From the NCBI GenBank assembly GCA_046542355.1, contig JBKHBN010000003.1:1-64000 (forward strand): 64,000 bases of DNA, written 5' to 3'. The stretch is from UBA1672 sp046542355 (lineage in GTDB: Bacteria; Pseudomonadota; Alphaproteobacteria; Micavibrionales; Micavibrionaceae). Under the pieces are notes generated by a model. The model saw nothing but the letters and a program-made list of their open reading frames with translations, had not been told where the DNA came from and made no database searches. Position 1 is the stretch's first letter. The number at the start of each line of letters is the position of its first letter. The translations under genes were made by a program, and so were the position numbers. Positions 8,854 to 17,326 of this stretch are shown piece after piece.

Positions 8854-9030
8854 TTTCATACGTTGGGGATGATTTAGGGTAAAACTACGTGTAGAACGTT
8901 GCTTTAACTTGTGATACTATGTGGACAGGCGTGAAGTTCTTTTGCGTCAATGCTTTGACAAGTCGTGTACAATAGATCACACTCTTAAAAGAAGCGATTC
9001 CTTAACTTATTTCAAGTCAATATCCCGCAC

Positions 9031-9687
9031 ATGTCAGAAGAAGTACAAACAGAAGAAGAGCCATCAATCGAAGAGATTCTCGATTCAATTCGGCAGATTA
9101 TCTCGGAGGATGAAGAAGAAGAAGAGGAAGAGGCTCCTGCTGCGGTTGAGGCGGAACCCAAAGCTAAGCCAGAGCCTGTGGCTCAGGAGGAACCTTTAGA
9201 TCAAAGCGCTATTGATGATATGGATTTTGATGCGCCTTTTGATGAAGACCCAGAGCCAGAGCCTGAAGATGTGTTTGAATTAACTGAACTGGTTGATCCG
9301 GAAAGCAATAATCTGGATGTTGATCTGGTTGCAGGTGAAGACTCTGAAGAAGAACCCGAAGCTGATGACTGGCCGGAACCAGAGCCGGAACCCGAAGCTG
9401 AGCCAGAAGCTGTTGAAGAAGAGCCTGTCATTGACGACGCGCCGCGTAATGATCCTGATGATGATACTCTTTTCACGCAAACCGCAGAAAGCGCAGCTAT
9501 GTCTGCTATTTCCAATCTGGTCAGGAAAACGTCTGTTGGACGCGGGAGCCTTACACTTGAGGATATTGTGCGTGCAGAACTCAAACCGCTATTGCGTGAA
9601 TGGCTTGACAAGCACTTGCCTACTGTTATTGAGCGTCTTGTGCAAGAAGAGCTAGAGCGTATTTCCAAGCGTGTTCTTGAAGAATAG
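9031..9687 (+). CDS. popZ: polar organizing protein PopZ (DUF2497)
   Basis: A pole-organising scaffold of 218 residues. The N-terminal helix PSIEEILDSIRQII (about 12-25) is the partner-binding motif. A long acidic low-complexity middle (about 30-150, many Glu, Asp and Pro, with PEPEPE-like repeats) is typical of PopZ. The conserved C-terminal oligomerisation region (about 170-218) includes LEDIVRAELKPLLREWLD. In Caulobacter PopZ forms the polar matrix that anchors parS/ParB. It lies directly upstream of valS, as is usual. The 177-base gap before it contains no tolC. A TTGACA at about 8954 may be part of its promoter, but no good -10 follows. Confidence 0.9.
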   Translation: MSEEVQTEEEPSIEEILDSIRQIISEDEEEEEEEAPAAVEAEPKAKPEPVAQEEPLDQSAIDDMDFDAPFDEDPEPEPEDVFELTELVDPESNNLDVDLVAGEDSEEEPEADDWPEPEPEPEAEPEAVEEEPVIDDAPRNDPDDDTLFTQTAESAAMSAISNLVRKTSVGRGSLTLEDIVRAELKPLLREWLDKHLPTVIERLVQEELERISKRVLEE

Positions 9688-9820
9688 ATCTTTTTATTTT
9701 CTCTATATTGTTCCTTATTGCCATCGGAGTCTTGCGTTTGCCAAGAAAAACCGTATGATTTGCTTTTGCTATATATAACATGTGGATAAGTAAACATACT
9801 AAGTTAACGGATGGCACGAT

Positions 9821-12481
9821 ATGCTTGATACAACATTTGACCCAAAATCGATAGAGCAGGAACATTATAAACACTGGGAAGAGGCAGGTATTTTTGCCTG
9901 TGATCCCAAGAGCAAGGCCGAGCCTTATACAATCATGATGCCTCCGCCCAATGTGACAGGCTCTTTGCATATCGGGCATGCCTTGAATCATACTTTGCAG
10001 GATATTCTTATTCGCTATCACCGTATGAAGGGGTATGACGCATTGTGGCAACCGGGAACAGATCATGCCAGTATTGCTGTTCATATGGTTTTGGAGAAGC
10101 AGTTTCAAGAACAGGGATTTTCGCGTTTTGATCTGGGGCGTGAGAAATTTATGGATAAGGCCTGGGAGTGGAAAGAGTATTCCGGCGGCATGATTACATC
10201 GCAGCTTCGTCGTCTTGGGACGACACCGGATTGGGAGCGTGAGGCGTTCACGATGGATGAGGGGCTATCGCGCGCCGTGCTTAAGGCTTTTGTCGAGCTT
10301 TATAAGGGCGGTATGATCTATCGAGCGGAACGACTTGTAAACTGGGATCCTGAGCGGCAGACAGTTATTTCAGATCTTGAGGTTATCCAAAAAGAGCAGA
10401 AGGGGAAAATGTGGCATATCCGCTATCCTGTGGAAGGGGATAGGGAGGAGTTTATTACTGTTGCGACAACCCGCCCTGAAACGATGCTGGGTGATACGGC
10501 AGTGGCGGTGCATCCTGATGATGATCGCTATAAGGAACTGGTTGGAAAGTTTGTTGTTTTACCAATTACGCAGCGCCTTATTCCTATTATTGCTGATGAG
10601 TACTCTGATCCTGAAAAAGGTAGCGGGGCTGTTAAAATTACGCCTGCGCATGATTTTAATGATTTTGAAGTCGGGCAGCGCCATGACTTGCCAACGATCG
10701 GTGTTTTGGACTCCCATGCGCATATTGTAACGGATAATGAATGTATTCCAGAGAAGCTGCGCGGACTTGATCGTTATGAAGCGCGTGCGGAAATTCTGAA
10801 AGAATTAGAGGATCTTGATTTAATTGCAGAGGTTGAATCGATTAAAAATACTATACCGGTTGGAGAGCGCTCCGGCGTTGTTATTGAGCCGTTTCTGACC
10901 CAGCAATGGTTTGTTGATACACCCGAATTGTCTAAAGAGGCGTCAAAGGCTGTGCGAGATGGCCGGACGCGTTTTATTCCGCAGCAATATGAAAATATGT
11001 ATTTTTCATGGGTCGATAATCAACTGCCTTGGTGTATATCCCGTCAGCTTTGGTGGGGACACCAAATACCGGCATGGTATGATGAGGCCGGTAATGTGTA
11101 TGTTGCAGAAAGTGAAGAAGAAGCGCAGGAGCAAGCCGGAGCGGGCGTAAAAATTATGCGCGATGAAGATGTTCTTGATACATGGTTTTCATCTGCTTTG
11201 TGGCCATTTTCAACAATTGGCTGGCCAGATAAAACTGTGGAGCTAGGGCGTTATTTTCCTGGCGATGTTCTGGTCACAGGATTTGATATTATCACATTCT
11301 GGGTTTCAAGAATGATGATGTTTTCGCTTTATCTAATGGGGGATGTTCCTTTTAGGGATGTCTATATCCATGCGCTTGTGCGCGATGCCAAGGGTCAAAA
11401 AATGTCCAAATCCAAGGGCAATGTTATGGATCCAATTGATCTGATAGAAAAATATGGAACGGACGCAGTGCGTTTTACGTTATGTGCTATGGCGGCGCAG
11501 GGGCGTGATATTCGCCTTTCCGAGGAACGTTTGCAGGGGTATCGTCACTTTGCAACAAAGTTGTGGAATGCTACTCGTTATTGCGAGATGAATGGATGCC
11601 TTGCGCCGGAGGTGCTCAATCAGGTTTTTGATCCTGCGGCGGTGGAGTACACCCCCAATAAGTGGATTGTCCATGAGGTAAAACGGGTGGCCGAGGATAT
11701 TGACCATGCTCTTGGTTCTTATCGTTTTAATGAGGCTGCAAATGCGATTTACGGATTTGTCTGGGGCACATTTTGTGACTGGTATCTGGAGATTTCAAAG
11801 CCGGTTTTGCAGAATAATGAGGCTGAGGCGGATGAAGTACAGCAAACGACAGGCTGGGTCTTAAGACAGATTTTAACGTTGCTCAATCCTTTTATGCCTT
11901 TTATTACCGAGGAACTTTATAAGGTCTTTTTTGGTAAAGGTGAACGCGATTTCCTTATGACAAGTGCATGGCCGGATTATGATGATTCTTATACTGACGA
12001 GTTGGCGAGCGAGGAGGTGAGCTGGTTACAGGATATCATTGGAGAAATTCGCTCTTTGCGTGCTGATATGAATGTTCCGGCGGGGGCATTGATTAAGCTT
12101 TTGGTGAAAGATGCCGGTGAAGTCACTCACAGGCGTATTAAACTTTACGATAACGTCATTTGTAAGATGGCGCGTCTTGAAGATGTTTCATTTTGCGACT
12201 TTGTTCCTGCAGGCTCTGTTCAGTCTGTGGTTGGTGAGGCGACTATTATTTTACCAATTGCTGATATTATTGATCTGGAGGCTGAGCGTGCGCGTTTGGG
12301 TAAAGTGATCAGCAAGCTTGATCTGGATATTCAAAAGATTGATGCCAAGCTTGGGAATGATCAGTTTATTCAAAACGCTCCTGAGGATGTAATTGAAGAA
12401 CAAAAAGCCCGCAAGCAGGATGCCTTGAACAAACGTGAGAAACTGGCCGGGGCGCTCAGGCAGTTAGAAAGCGCGGCTTGA
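9821..12481 (+). CDS. valS: valyl-tRNA synthetase
   Basis: Cytoplasmic class I synthetase that charges tRNA-Val (886 residues, normal length). The HIGH motif is at residues 50-53 within PPPNVTGSLHIGHALNH, and KMSKS is at 527-531. The CP1 editing domain lies between them (TTRPETMLGDTAVAVHP region). The anticodon-binding domain and the C-terminal coiled-coil arm typical of ValRS (LEAERARLGKVISKL and onward) are present. It stands 133 bases after popZ and is closed by a terminator at 12628. Confidence 0.97.
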   Translation: MLDTTFDPKSIEQEHYKHWEEAGIFACDPKSKAEPYTIMMPPPNVTGSLHIGHALNHTLQDILIRYHRMKGYDALWQPGTDHASIAVHMVLEKQFQEQGFSRFDLGREKFMDKAWEWKEYSGGMITSQLRRLGTTPDWEREAFTMDEGLSRAVLKAFVELYKGGMIYRAERLVNWDPERQTVISDLEVIQKEQKGKMWHIRYPVEGDREEFITVATTRPETMLGDTAVAVHPDDDRYKELVGKFVVLPITQRLIPIIADEYSDPEKGSGAVKITPAHDFNDFEVGQRHDLPTIGVLDSHAHIVTDNECIPEKLRGLDRYEARAEILKELEDLDLIAEVESIKNTIPVGERSGVVIEPFLTQQWFVDTPELSKEASKAVRDGRTRFIPQQYENMYFSWVDNQLPWCISRQLWWGHQIPAWYDEAGNVYVAESEEEAQEQAGAGVKIMRDEDVLDTWFSSALWPFSTIGWPDKTVELGRYFPGDVLVTGFDIITFWVSRMMMFSLYLMGDVPFRDVYIHALVRDAKGQKMSKSKGNVMDPIDLIEKYGTDAVRFTLCAMAAQGRDIRLSEERLQGYRHFATKLWNATRYCEMNGCLAPEVLNQVFDPAAVEYTPNKWIVHEVKRVAEDIDHALGSYRFNEAANAIYGFVWGTFCDWYLEISKPVLQNNEAEADEVQQTTGWVLRQILTLLNPFMPFITEELYKVFFGKGERDFLMTSAWPDYDDSYTDELASEEVSWLQDIIGEIRSLRADMNVPAGALIKLLVKDAGEVTHRRIKLYDNVICKMARLEDVSFCDFVPAGSVQSVVGEATIILPIADIIDLEAERARLGKVISKLDLDIQKIDAKLGNDQFIQNAPEDVIEEQKARKQDALNKREKLAGALRQLESAA

Positions 12482-12627
12482 TAATTTGACTTTTTATTTT
12501 GAAAGACCTTCTGAATTAGAGGAAGAATTCTACCGATTTGCTAATAACGCACACACTGTTTGTAGTGATGGTGGTTATAATCCTAGCGCAGAATTTTAAG
12601 TATTTAGCAGATTGACAGGTATGAAAT

Positions 12628-12662
12628 AAAACGCCCTTATTCTTTTGGAACGGGGCGTTTTT
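12628..12662 (+). terminator. terminator after valS, possibly bidirectional
   Basis: A perfect 9-bp stem (AAAACGCCC at 12628-12636 and GGGCGTTTT at 12653-12661) has a 16-base loop and a T run on the right. The A run on the left means it could also stop leftward transcription coming from rpmE. The rest of 12482-12722 shows nothing else. Confidence 0.75.
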
Positions 12663-12722
12663 GTATTGGGATTGCTTTATTTTTCTTTTTTGCTTATGCG
12701 TTGCAACGACGTGCTTAGAAGG

Positions 12723-12977
12723 CTACTTTTCGTCTTTATTCTTGGCAGATGAGTCTCCGCCAAGGCCAAAGCTTCCGTAACGGCTCTGGAATTTGTCAAG
12801 CTGTCCTTTTTCGACCACGCGGCCAGAGCCACCTTGCCATGCCGGATGAACAAGCGGGTCAATGTCCAAGCGCAGCACTTCACCTTCTTTGCCTTTGGTT
12901 GAGCGTGTTTTGTATTCTGTACCGTCTGTCATCACAACGGTGATCTCGTGATAGTCAGGATGTATATCGGCTTTCAT
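12723..12977 (-). CDS. rpmE: 50S ribosomal protein L31
   Basis: Large-subunit ribosomal protein of 84 residues starting MKADIHPDYHEITVVMTDG. There is no cysteine, so it is the C-minus (zinc-independent) form normal for alphaproteobacteria. The ATG at 12977 matches the family start and has AAGAG just upstream; the longer in-frame reading from 13046 has no family support. The C-terminal tail (after about residue 72) is Gly, Ser and Lys-rich and variable. It is divergent from epmA, with 92 bases between the starts. Confidence 0.93.
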   Translation of the reverse strand: MKADIHPDYHEITVVMTDGTEYKTRSTKGKEGEVLRLDIDPLVHPAWQGGSGRVVEKGQLDKFQSRYGSFGLGGDSSAKNKDEK

Positions 12978-13069
12978 AACTCTTATCTTTCGTATATTCA
13001 CTCTTGAATGAAGCGTTTTTTTAGCGTTACTTAGCCGTAAATGCAAGTGTTTTTTGTAAAGAAGGTCTT

Positions 13070-14092
13070 ATGAATTGGTGGTTGCCGCATAATTTTGAAC
13101 AAAAACGATTTAAGCTGGAGCAGCGCGCAATCGTCTTTAAGGCTCTCAGGCAGTTTTTTGATCAGCGTGATTTTACCGAAGTGCAAACGCCTGCGCTGCA
13201 GGTTTGTCCTGTGATGGATGCGCATATTCATGCGTTTCAAACGCAGTGCATGGATGTTGGCCGGAGCAGGGGGCAGGAGATGTATCTCCATACCAGTCCC
13301 GAGTTTGATATGAAAAAATTATTAGCTGCGGGGATGGAGCGGATTTATCAAATATGCCCTGTTTACCGGAATGCAGAAGGCTCGGCTTTGCATTCTCCCG
13401 AGTTTACGTTGCTGGAGTGGTATCGGGTCGGGGTGGATTATTCTGTTCTTATGAATGATTGTGAGTCCTTGTTACAGGAGATTGCCCGAAGTGTTGAGGT
13501 GGATTCCTATGTGTATAAGGGCGTTTCCTGTGATCCGTTCCAGCCCATAGAGCGCATTTGTGTGGTGGATGCTTTCAAACGTTATGCTGATCTTGATCTT
13601 GAAGCATGTCTTGATGATCGGGAGATGTTTGCACGCTATGCCAGTGAAGCTGACGTGCGGGTGAGTGCGCAAGATCGGTGGGATGATATTTTTCATGCGG
13701 TCATGGCTGCGCATATTGAACCGCATTTAGGGCGAGGCGTGCCATGTGTTTTATATGATTATCCTGTGTCTATGGCGGCTCTATCGCGCAGGAGAGAGGA
13801 TGATCCGCGTTTTGCAGAGCGTTTTGAGCTTTATGTTTGCGGTATAGAGCTTGCCAATGCATTTTCGGAGCTTACTGATGCCAATGAACAAAGGCGGCGC
13901 TATGAGGGAGAGATGGCGACCAAAAAAGCGCTGTATGGCGAGATATATCCTGCAGATGAGCAGTTTTTTGAGGCGCTTGAGTATATGCCGGAGAGTGCGG
14001 GGATTGCTCTGGGGGTTGATCGGCTGGTTATGCTGGCAACCGGAGCGCAAAACATTGATGATGTGCTCTGGGCTCCGGTGCAGATTTTATAG
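13070..14092 (+). CDS. epmA: elongation factor P--(R)-beta-lysine ligase EpmA (PoxA/GenX)
   Basis: A lysyl-tRNA-synthetase-like class II enzyme of 340 residues that lacks the anticodon-binding domain. It joins beta-lysine to a lysine of EF-P. Motif 2 region features (YQICPVYRNAE, FTLLEWYR) and the C-terminal motif 3 (GIALGVDRLVML) are present, and the length matches EpmA. A GAAGG site precedes the ATG. Its target EF-P is encoded in this window at 48260 with a PGKG tip (Lys33). The aminomutase EpmB, which makes the beta-lysine, is not in the window. Confidence 0.92.
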   Translation: MNWWLPHNFEQKRFKLEQRAIVFKALRQFFDQRDFTEVQTPALQVCPVMDAHIHAFQTQCMDVGRSRGQEMYLHTSPEFDMKKLLAAGMERIYQICPVYRNAEGSALHSPEFTLLEWYRVGVDYSVLMNDCESLLQEIARSVEVDSYVYKGVSCDPFQPIERICVVDAFKRYADLDLEACLDDREMFARYASEADVRVSAQDRWDDIFHAVMAAHIEPHLGRGVPCVLYDYPVSMAALSRRREDDPRFAERFELYVCGIELANAFSELTDANEQRRRYEGEMATKKALYGEIYPADEQFFEALEYMPESAGIALGVDRLVMLATGAQNIDDVLWAPVQIL

Positions 14093-14106
14093 GCTCTTCG
14101 TGAAAT

Positions 14107-15033
14107 CTAGGATTTATATATATCCATGATTTTGCCTAGCATCTCAAGGCTGTCTGCTTTTTCACGCTGGAAAGAGTTGCGGCCAATAATGGAACCGTTA
14201 CCGCCGCCGTACTTAATGGCTTTTGCATCATCAAAGACTGCATCTGTGCCTTTGGCAGCGCCGCCTGAGAAGACAACAATGCGGCGGCCATTAAAGCATG
14301 AGCGCACGACTTCTTTAACGCGCGCGGTTTGTGTCGAGATATCAATGTTGTTTTCTGTAAAGGCTTTTTTGGCTTCGTCGTGCATGATGGTTTCACTTGG
14401 AAGTTTGACCTTTACAACGTGCGCGCCAAGCAAGCAGGCCATATGAGCGCCGTAAGCGATGGTGTCTATTGCGGTTTGTCCTTCTTTAGTAACGCCTTGA
14501 CCGCGGGCATAAGCCCATACCACGCTTGGCAGGCCGACATCTTTGGCTTGACGGATCATATCGCGCACTTCTTCCATCATGTCGAATTGTTTATCAGAGC
14601 CGGGGTAGATGGTAAAGCCAACGGCAGAGCAGCCCAGCTCCAGCGCGTCTTTTATTGATCCTGTGACAGCCTGATTATAATCCTGATTGTTTTGTGAAGC
14701 CAAGGAGTTGGCGCTGTTATATTTCAGGATTGTTGGAACTTGTCCGGCGAAGGTATCCGCGCCAGCTTGCAGTGATCCCAATGGCGCGGCGTAGGCGCTG
14801 CACCCTGCATCGATGGCCAGTTGATAATGGTAGTGCGGGTCGTATCCTGCTGGATTTTTGGAGAATGATCTGGCCGGGCCATGCTCAAAGCCCTGGTCTA
14901 CAGGCAGGATAACAAGTTTTCCGGTTCCAGCCAGCGATCCGTTGTTTAGTATGCGTACCAGATTGCTTTTTACTCCGGCATTTTCATTTTCATATCCGTC
15001 GATGATTTTTTTAACGGCAGGTGTTAGAGCCAT
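14107..15033 (-). CDS. fbaB: class I fructose-bisphosphate aldolase (FbaB/DhnA type)
   Basis: Glycolytic and gluconeogenic aldolase of 308 residues that works through a Schiff-base lysine. The TIM-barrel motifs LPVDQGFEHGP (about 43-53), the VKVKLP strand (about 207-212, with the candidate Schiff-base Lys) and the phosphate-binding loops (VFSGGAAKG, YGGGNGSIIGRN) are clear. The ATG at 15033 has AGGGGAT just upstream, and the family starts here. The gene runs in the same direction as tkt and gap upstream, but a terminated two-gene unit lies between, at the place where pgk usually stands. Confidence 0.93.
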   Translation of the reverse strand: MALTPAVKKIIDGYENENAGVKSNLVRILNNGSLAGTGKLVILPVDQGFEHGPARSFSKNPAGYDPHYHYQLAIDAGCSAYAAPLGSLQAGADTFAGQVPTILKYNSANSLASQNNQDYNQAVTGSIKDALELGCSAVGFTIYPGSDKQFDMMEEVRDMIRQAKDVGLPSVVWAYARGQGVTKEGQTAIDTIAYGAHMACLLGAHVVKVKLPSETIMHDEAKKAFTENNIDISTQTARVKEVVRSCFNGRRIVVFSGGAAKGTDAVFDDAKAIKYGGGNGSIIGRNSFQREKADSLEMLGKIMDIYKS

Positions 15034-15153
15034 GATTATCCCCTTATGTTTGAAATTGTTTCTACACAAACCCGGCAAGTGTCGCATGTTAAAGCGGTTG
15101 CCATGTTTTTACTTCTCTTGATGTAATACATCACTGTTTTAGCAAATTTTACG

Positions 15154-15184
15154 CAAAAGAAAAGGCCTCAAATGTAATGAGGCC
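15154..15184 (-). terminator. terminator of the 15.2-16.1 kb two-gene unit
   Basis: A perfect 7-bp stem (GGCCTCA 15164-15170, TGAGGCC 15178-15184) with a 7-base loop. In the leftward direction it is followed by the run TTTTCTTTT. It ends transcription about 30 bases after the small gene at 15215. Confidence 0.8.
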
Positions 15185-15214
15185 GATGTCTTTGTTTTTT
15201 GGTTACTGTGTGTA

Positions 15215-15523
15215 TTACATTGGTTCTACATGAGGTGCAGGATTATTGTCTACTGTGTATCTCAAGACCGCTGGCACTACAGCAGCAGGAGCTCCAATAG
15301 TATTTTCGAGTGCAGCTTTTTCGAATGCAGATGTGAGCTTAAGATCTTCAGGAGGGCTTACACCGTCAAAATCAAATGCATGTGCTAAGCCTATTTGTAT
15401 TTCAACATCAGGGGCTAGTGTTACTGTATGGCTGGCAGCGCGTTCAAAGGTGGCTGCAACGCTGTCTGTGTGAACAACATCTGCTTGTCTTAATGAATGT
15501 ACTATTGCGGTATCACCCGTCAT
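15215..15523 (-). CDS. small conserved-looking hypothetical protein
   Basis: 102 residues, family not recognised. The protein is acidic to neutral, Ala, Val and Pro-rich, with no signal peptide or membrane helix and no cysteine. Its ATG lies inside the last codons of the upstream winged-helix gene (11-base overlap), with GGAG 9 bases upstream, so translation is probably coupled. A terminator follows directly. Coupling to a DNA-binding protein suggests a co-acting partner, but nothing in the sequence shows what it does. Confidence 0.6.
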   Translation of the reverse strand: MTGDTAIVHSLRQADVVHTDSVAATFERAASHTVTLAPDVEIQIGLAHAFDFDGVSPPEDLKLTSAFEKAALENTIGAPAAVVPAVLRYTVDNNPAPHVEPM

Positions 15524-16079
15524 CTCTTATCACTCCGTCATCTATGAGCTTTTTATATGCTCTATTATCTGTTGTAGCAGGTCCGTTATATAAGCTGTCC
15601 ATTAATTCTGGTTTGGACGTTTTTTTCTTTTCATAAAGAGTAGCAATGATTCTTGCATCTCTTAATGTAGGACGTGCCTGTCTTAATATCTTTATATACC
15701 GATTCAAGAGATTTTGCAAATTTTTATGTCGGTTTGGGAAGTAATCCAGCGCGGATTCCAGCGCTCTTTTAGCATATCCGCATGTTTCGAGCTTAATGGC
15801 GCGTCCATCATTTTTATCCTGCTGGCGATGGATACAGCCATAGTTAAACAACCACTCAATCTCTCTATTCATTGTTGTTTTGCTTTTAATATCGAGATTT
15901 TTCATGATTTCGGTTTGTGTAATGCCCGGGTTTTCATCTATATGAACCAGAATTAAGGCACGTTTGAGAGAAGAGGCAGGGTCAGCGGCCAGCGCTTCGA
16001 CAAGGTGATCGATTACAAGGCTGGCCTTACGTCCGCTTGTGTTCATTGCCCGCTTTGCTTGTGTTTTTATGGAATCCAT
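15513..16079 (-). CDS. winged-helix (MarR-like) DNA-binding protein
   Basis: 188 residues. Residues about 38-95 read as a winged helix-turn-helix: ALILVHIDENPGITQTEI, then KSKTTMNREIEWLF (recognition helix region), then a wing (RAIKLETCGYAKRAL). The C-terminal half is helical and basic, with a second possible helix-turn-helix-like stretch (about 140-185). It is likely a cytoplasmic regulator. It overlaps the following small gene and is separated from gap by a terminator at 16166-16213, so it forms its own unit. Its target is not evident; the neighbouring gap and fba genes are possible but unproven. Confidence 0.65.
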   Translation of the reverse strand: MDSIKTQAKRAMNTSGRKASLVIDHLVEALAADPASSLKRALILVHIDENPGITQTEIMKNLDIKSKTTMNREIEWLFNYGCIHRQQDKNDGRAIKLETCGYAKRALESALDYFPNRHKNLQNLLNRYIKILRQARPTLRDARIIATLYEKKKTSKPELMDSLYNGPATTDNRAYKKLIDDGVIRDDG

Positions 16080-16165
16080 AATTCTATTTTATCCTAATGC
16101 AGGGCTGTGTTCAATAAATGCCTGATCTTTATAGGATATATATTTCCTCATTGTCTGTAAAAAAG

Positions 16166-16213
16166 CTGCCTTAAAATAAAGCTGGCTCAAGATATAAATC
16201 TTGAACCAGCTTT
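16166..16213 (-). terminator. strong terminator after gap
   Basis: A 16-bp stem with one mismatch (16178-16193 and 16198-16213) and a 4-base loop ATAA. In the leftward direction it ends in TTTATTTT. It sits about 85 bases after the gap stop codon. Confidence 0.85.
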
Positions 16214-16296
16214 GCCACGGAGAACGGTTTAGAATCATAAATTTATATTGCTGCAAGTAGCCTGTCAACGAAAAAGAAAGAGCTTCTAATGCGTTT

Positions 16297-17307
16297 TTAA
16301 GTGTACCCTTTATTGTGCATTGCAAGAGCGGTGTCTATCATGCGGCATGAATAACCCCACTCATTGTCATACCATGCCATAACCCTAACAAAATCGCCAT
16401 CTACAACTTTTGTGCCCTCCAATGAGAACATAGCAGAATGTGGGTCGTGGTTAAAATCTATGGAGACGCACGGGTCGTCATATACGCCCAATATACCCTT
16501 CATGTGCATATTCGCGTATGAGGTAACGGCGTCGTTCACCTCTTCTGCGGTTATTTTTTTTGAGGGCAGGAAGGTCAGATCAATCATTGATACATTGGCA
16601 ATTGGCACGCGCACGGACACACCATCAAGCTTGCCGTTTAGCTCCGGCAATACCAGCCCGACAGCTTTTGCTGCTCCGGTGGAGGCCGGAATCATGCTCA
16701 CGGCTGCAGAGCGGGCGCGAAGCGGGTCTTTATGAGATCCGTCGATGAGGCGCTGCGTCCCAGTATAAGCGTGAATCGTTGTCATAAATCCTTTTTCAAG
16801 CCCAACTGTTTCGTAAAGTGCCTTTGCAACAGGAGCCAGGCAGTTGGTAGTGCATGAGGCATTGGATACTAGCTTGTCCTGTGTTTTTAGAGTGTCATGG
16901 TTTACGCCATAAACAATTGTTGCATCAACTTCTTTGGCGGGAACGGAGAACAAAACCTTCTTTGCGCCGCTATTGAGGTGTAATTCACCGCCTTCGCGGT
17001 TTTTGAATTTTCCTGTGCATTCCATAACGATGTCAACGCCTTCATAGCGCCAGTTTATTTTGCTTGGATCACGTTCACGGTAGCGGCGGATGCGTTTGCC
17101 ATCGAGGATGATTGTATCATCTCCGTCGCTTTCAACACTAAATGGCGCGCGGCCATGTGCTGAGTCATATTTCAGGAGAGGAAAGAAGCTGCCGCTTGGG
17201 TCTGTGATGGCAACGATCTCTATATCCTCGCGCTTTTGTTCAAAAACAGCGCGTGCAACCAAGCGTCCGATTCGTCCAAAGCCGTTAATTGCAACTCTTA
17301 AGGTCAT
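16297..17307 (-). CDS. gap: glyceraldehyde-3-phosphate dehydrogenase
   Basis: NAD(P)-dependent glycolytic enzyme of 336 residues. The N-terminal Rossmann motif is INGFGRIGR (7-15), the catalytic Cys152 lies in SNASCTTNCLAPV, and the C-terminal motif WYDNEWGYS is present. The ATG at 17307 matches the family start and has GGAG upstream; the longer reading is unsupported. It follows tkt by only 19 bases and is surely co-transcribed with it. In most alphaproteobacteria pgk would come next; here a terminator does. Confidence 0.96.
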   Translation of the reverse strand: MTLRVAINGFGRIGRLVARAVFEQKREDIEIVAITDPSGSFFPLLKYDSAHGRAPFSVESDGDDTIILDGKRIRRYRERDPSKINWRYEGVDIVMECTGKFKNREGGELHLNSGAKKVLFSVPAKEVDATIVYGVNHDTLKTQDKLVSNASCTTNCLAPVAKALYETVGLEKGFMTTIHAYTGTQRLIDGSHKDPLRARSAAVSMIPASTGAAKAVGLVLPELNGKLDGVSVRVPIANVSMIDLTFLPSKKITAEEVNDAVTSYANMHMKGILGVYDDPCVSIDFNHDPHSAMFSLEGTKVVDGDFVRVMAWYDNEWGYSCRMIDTALAMHNKGYT

Positions 17308-17326
17308 GATGATTTCTCCATTTTTG

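Noticed and set aside
9201..9797. Long Ser-rich open frame antisense to popZ
   Set aside because: It is the mirror of the acidic Glu/Asp codons of popZ, which give Ser-rich antisense frames; popZ explains the region.
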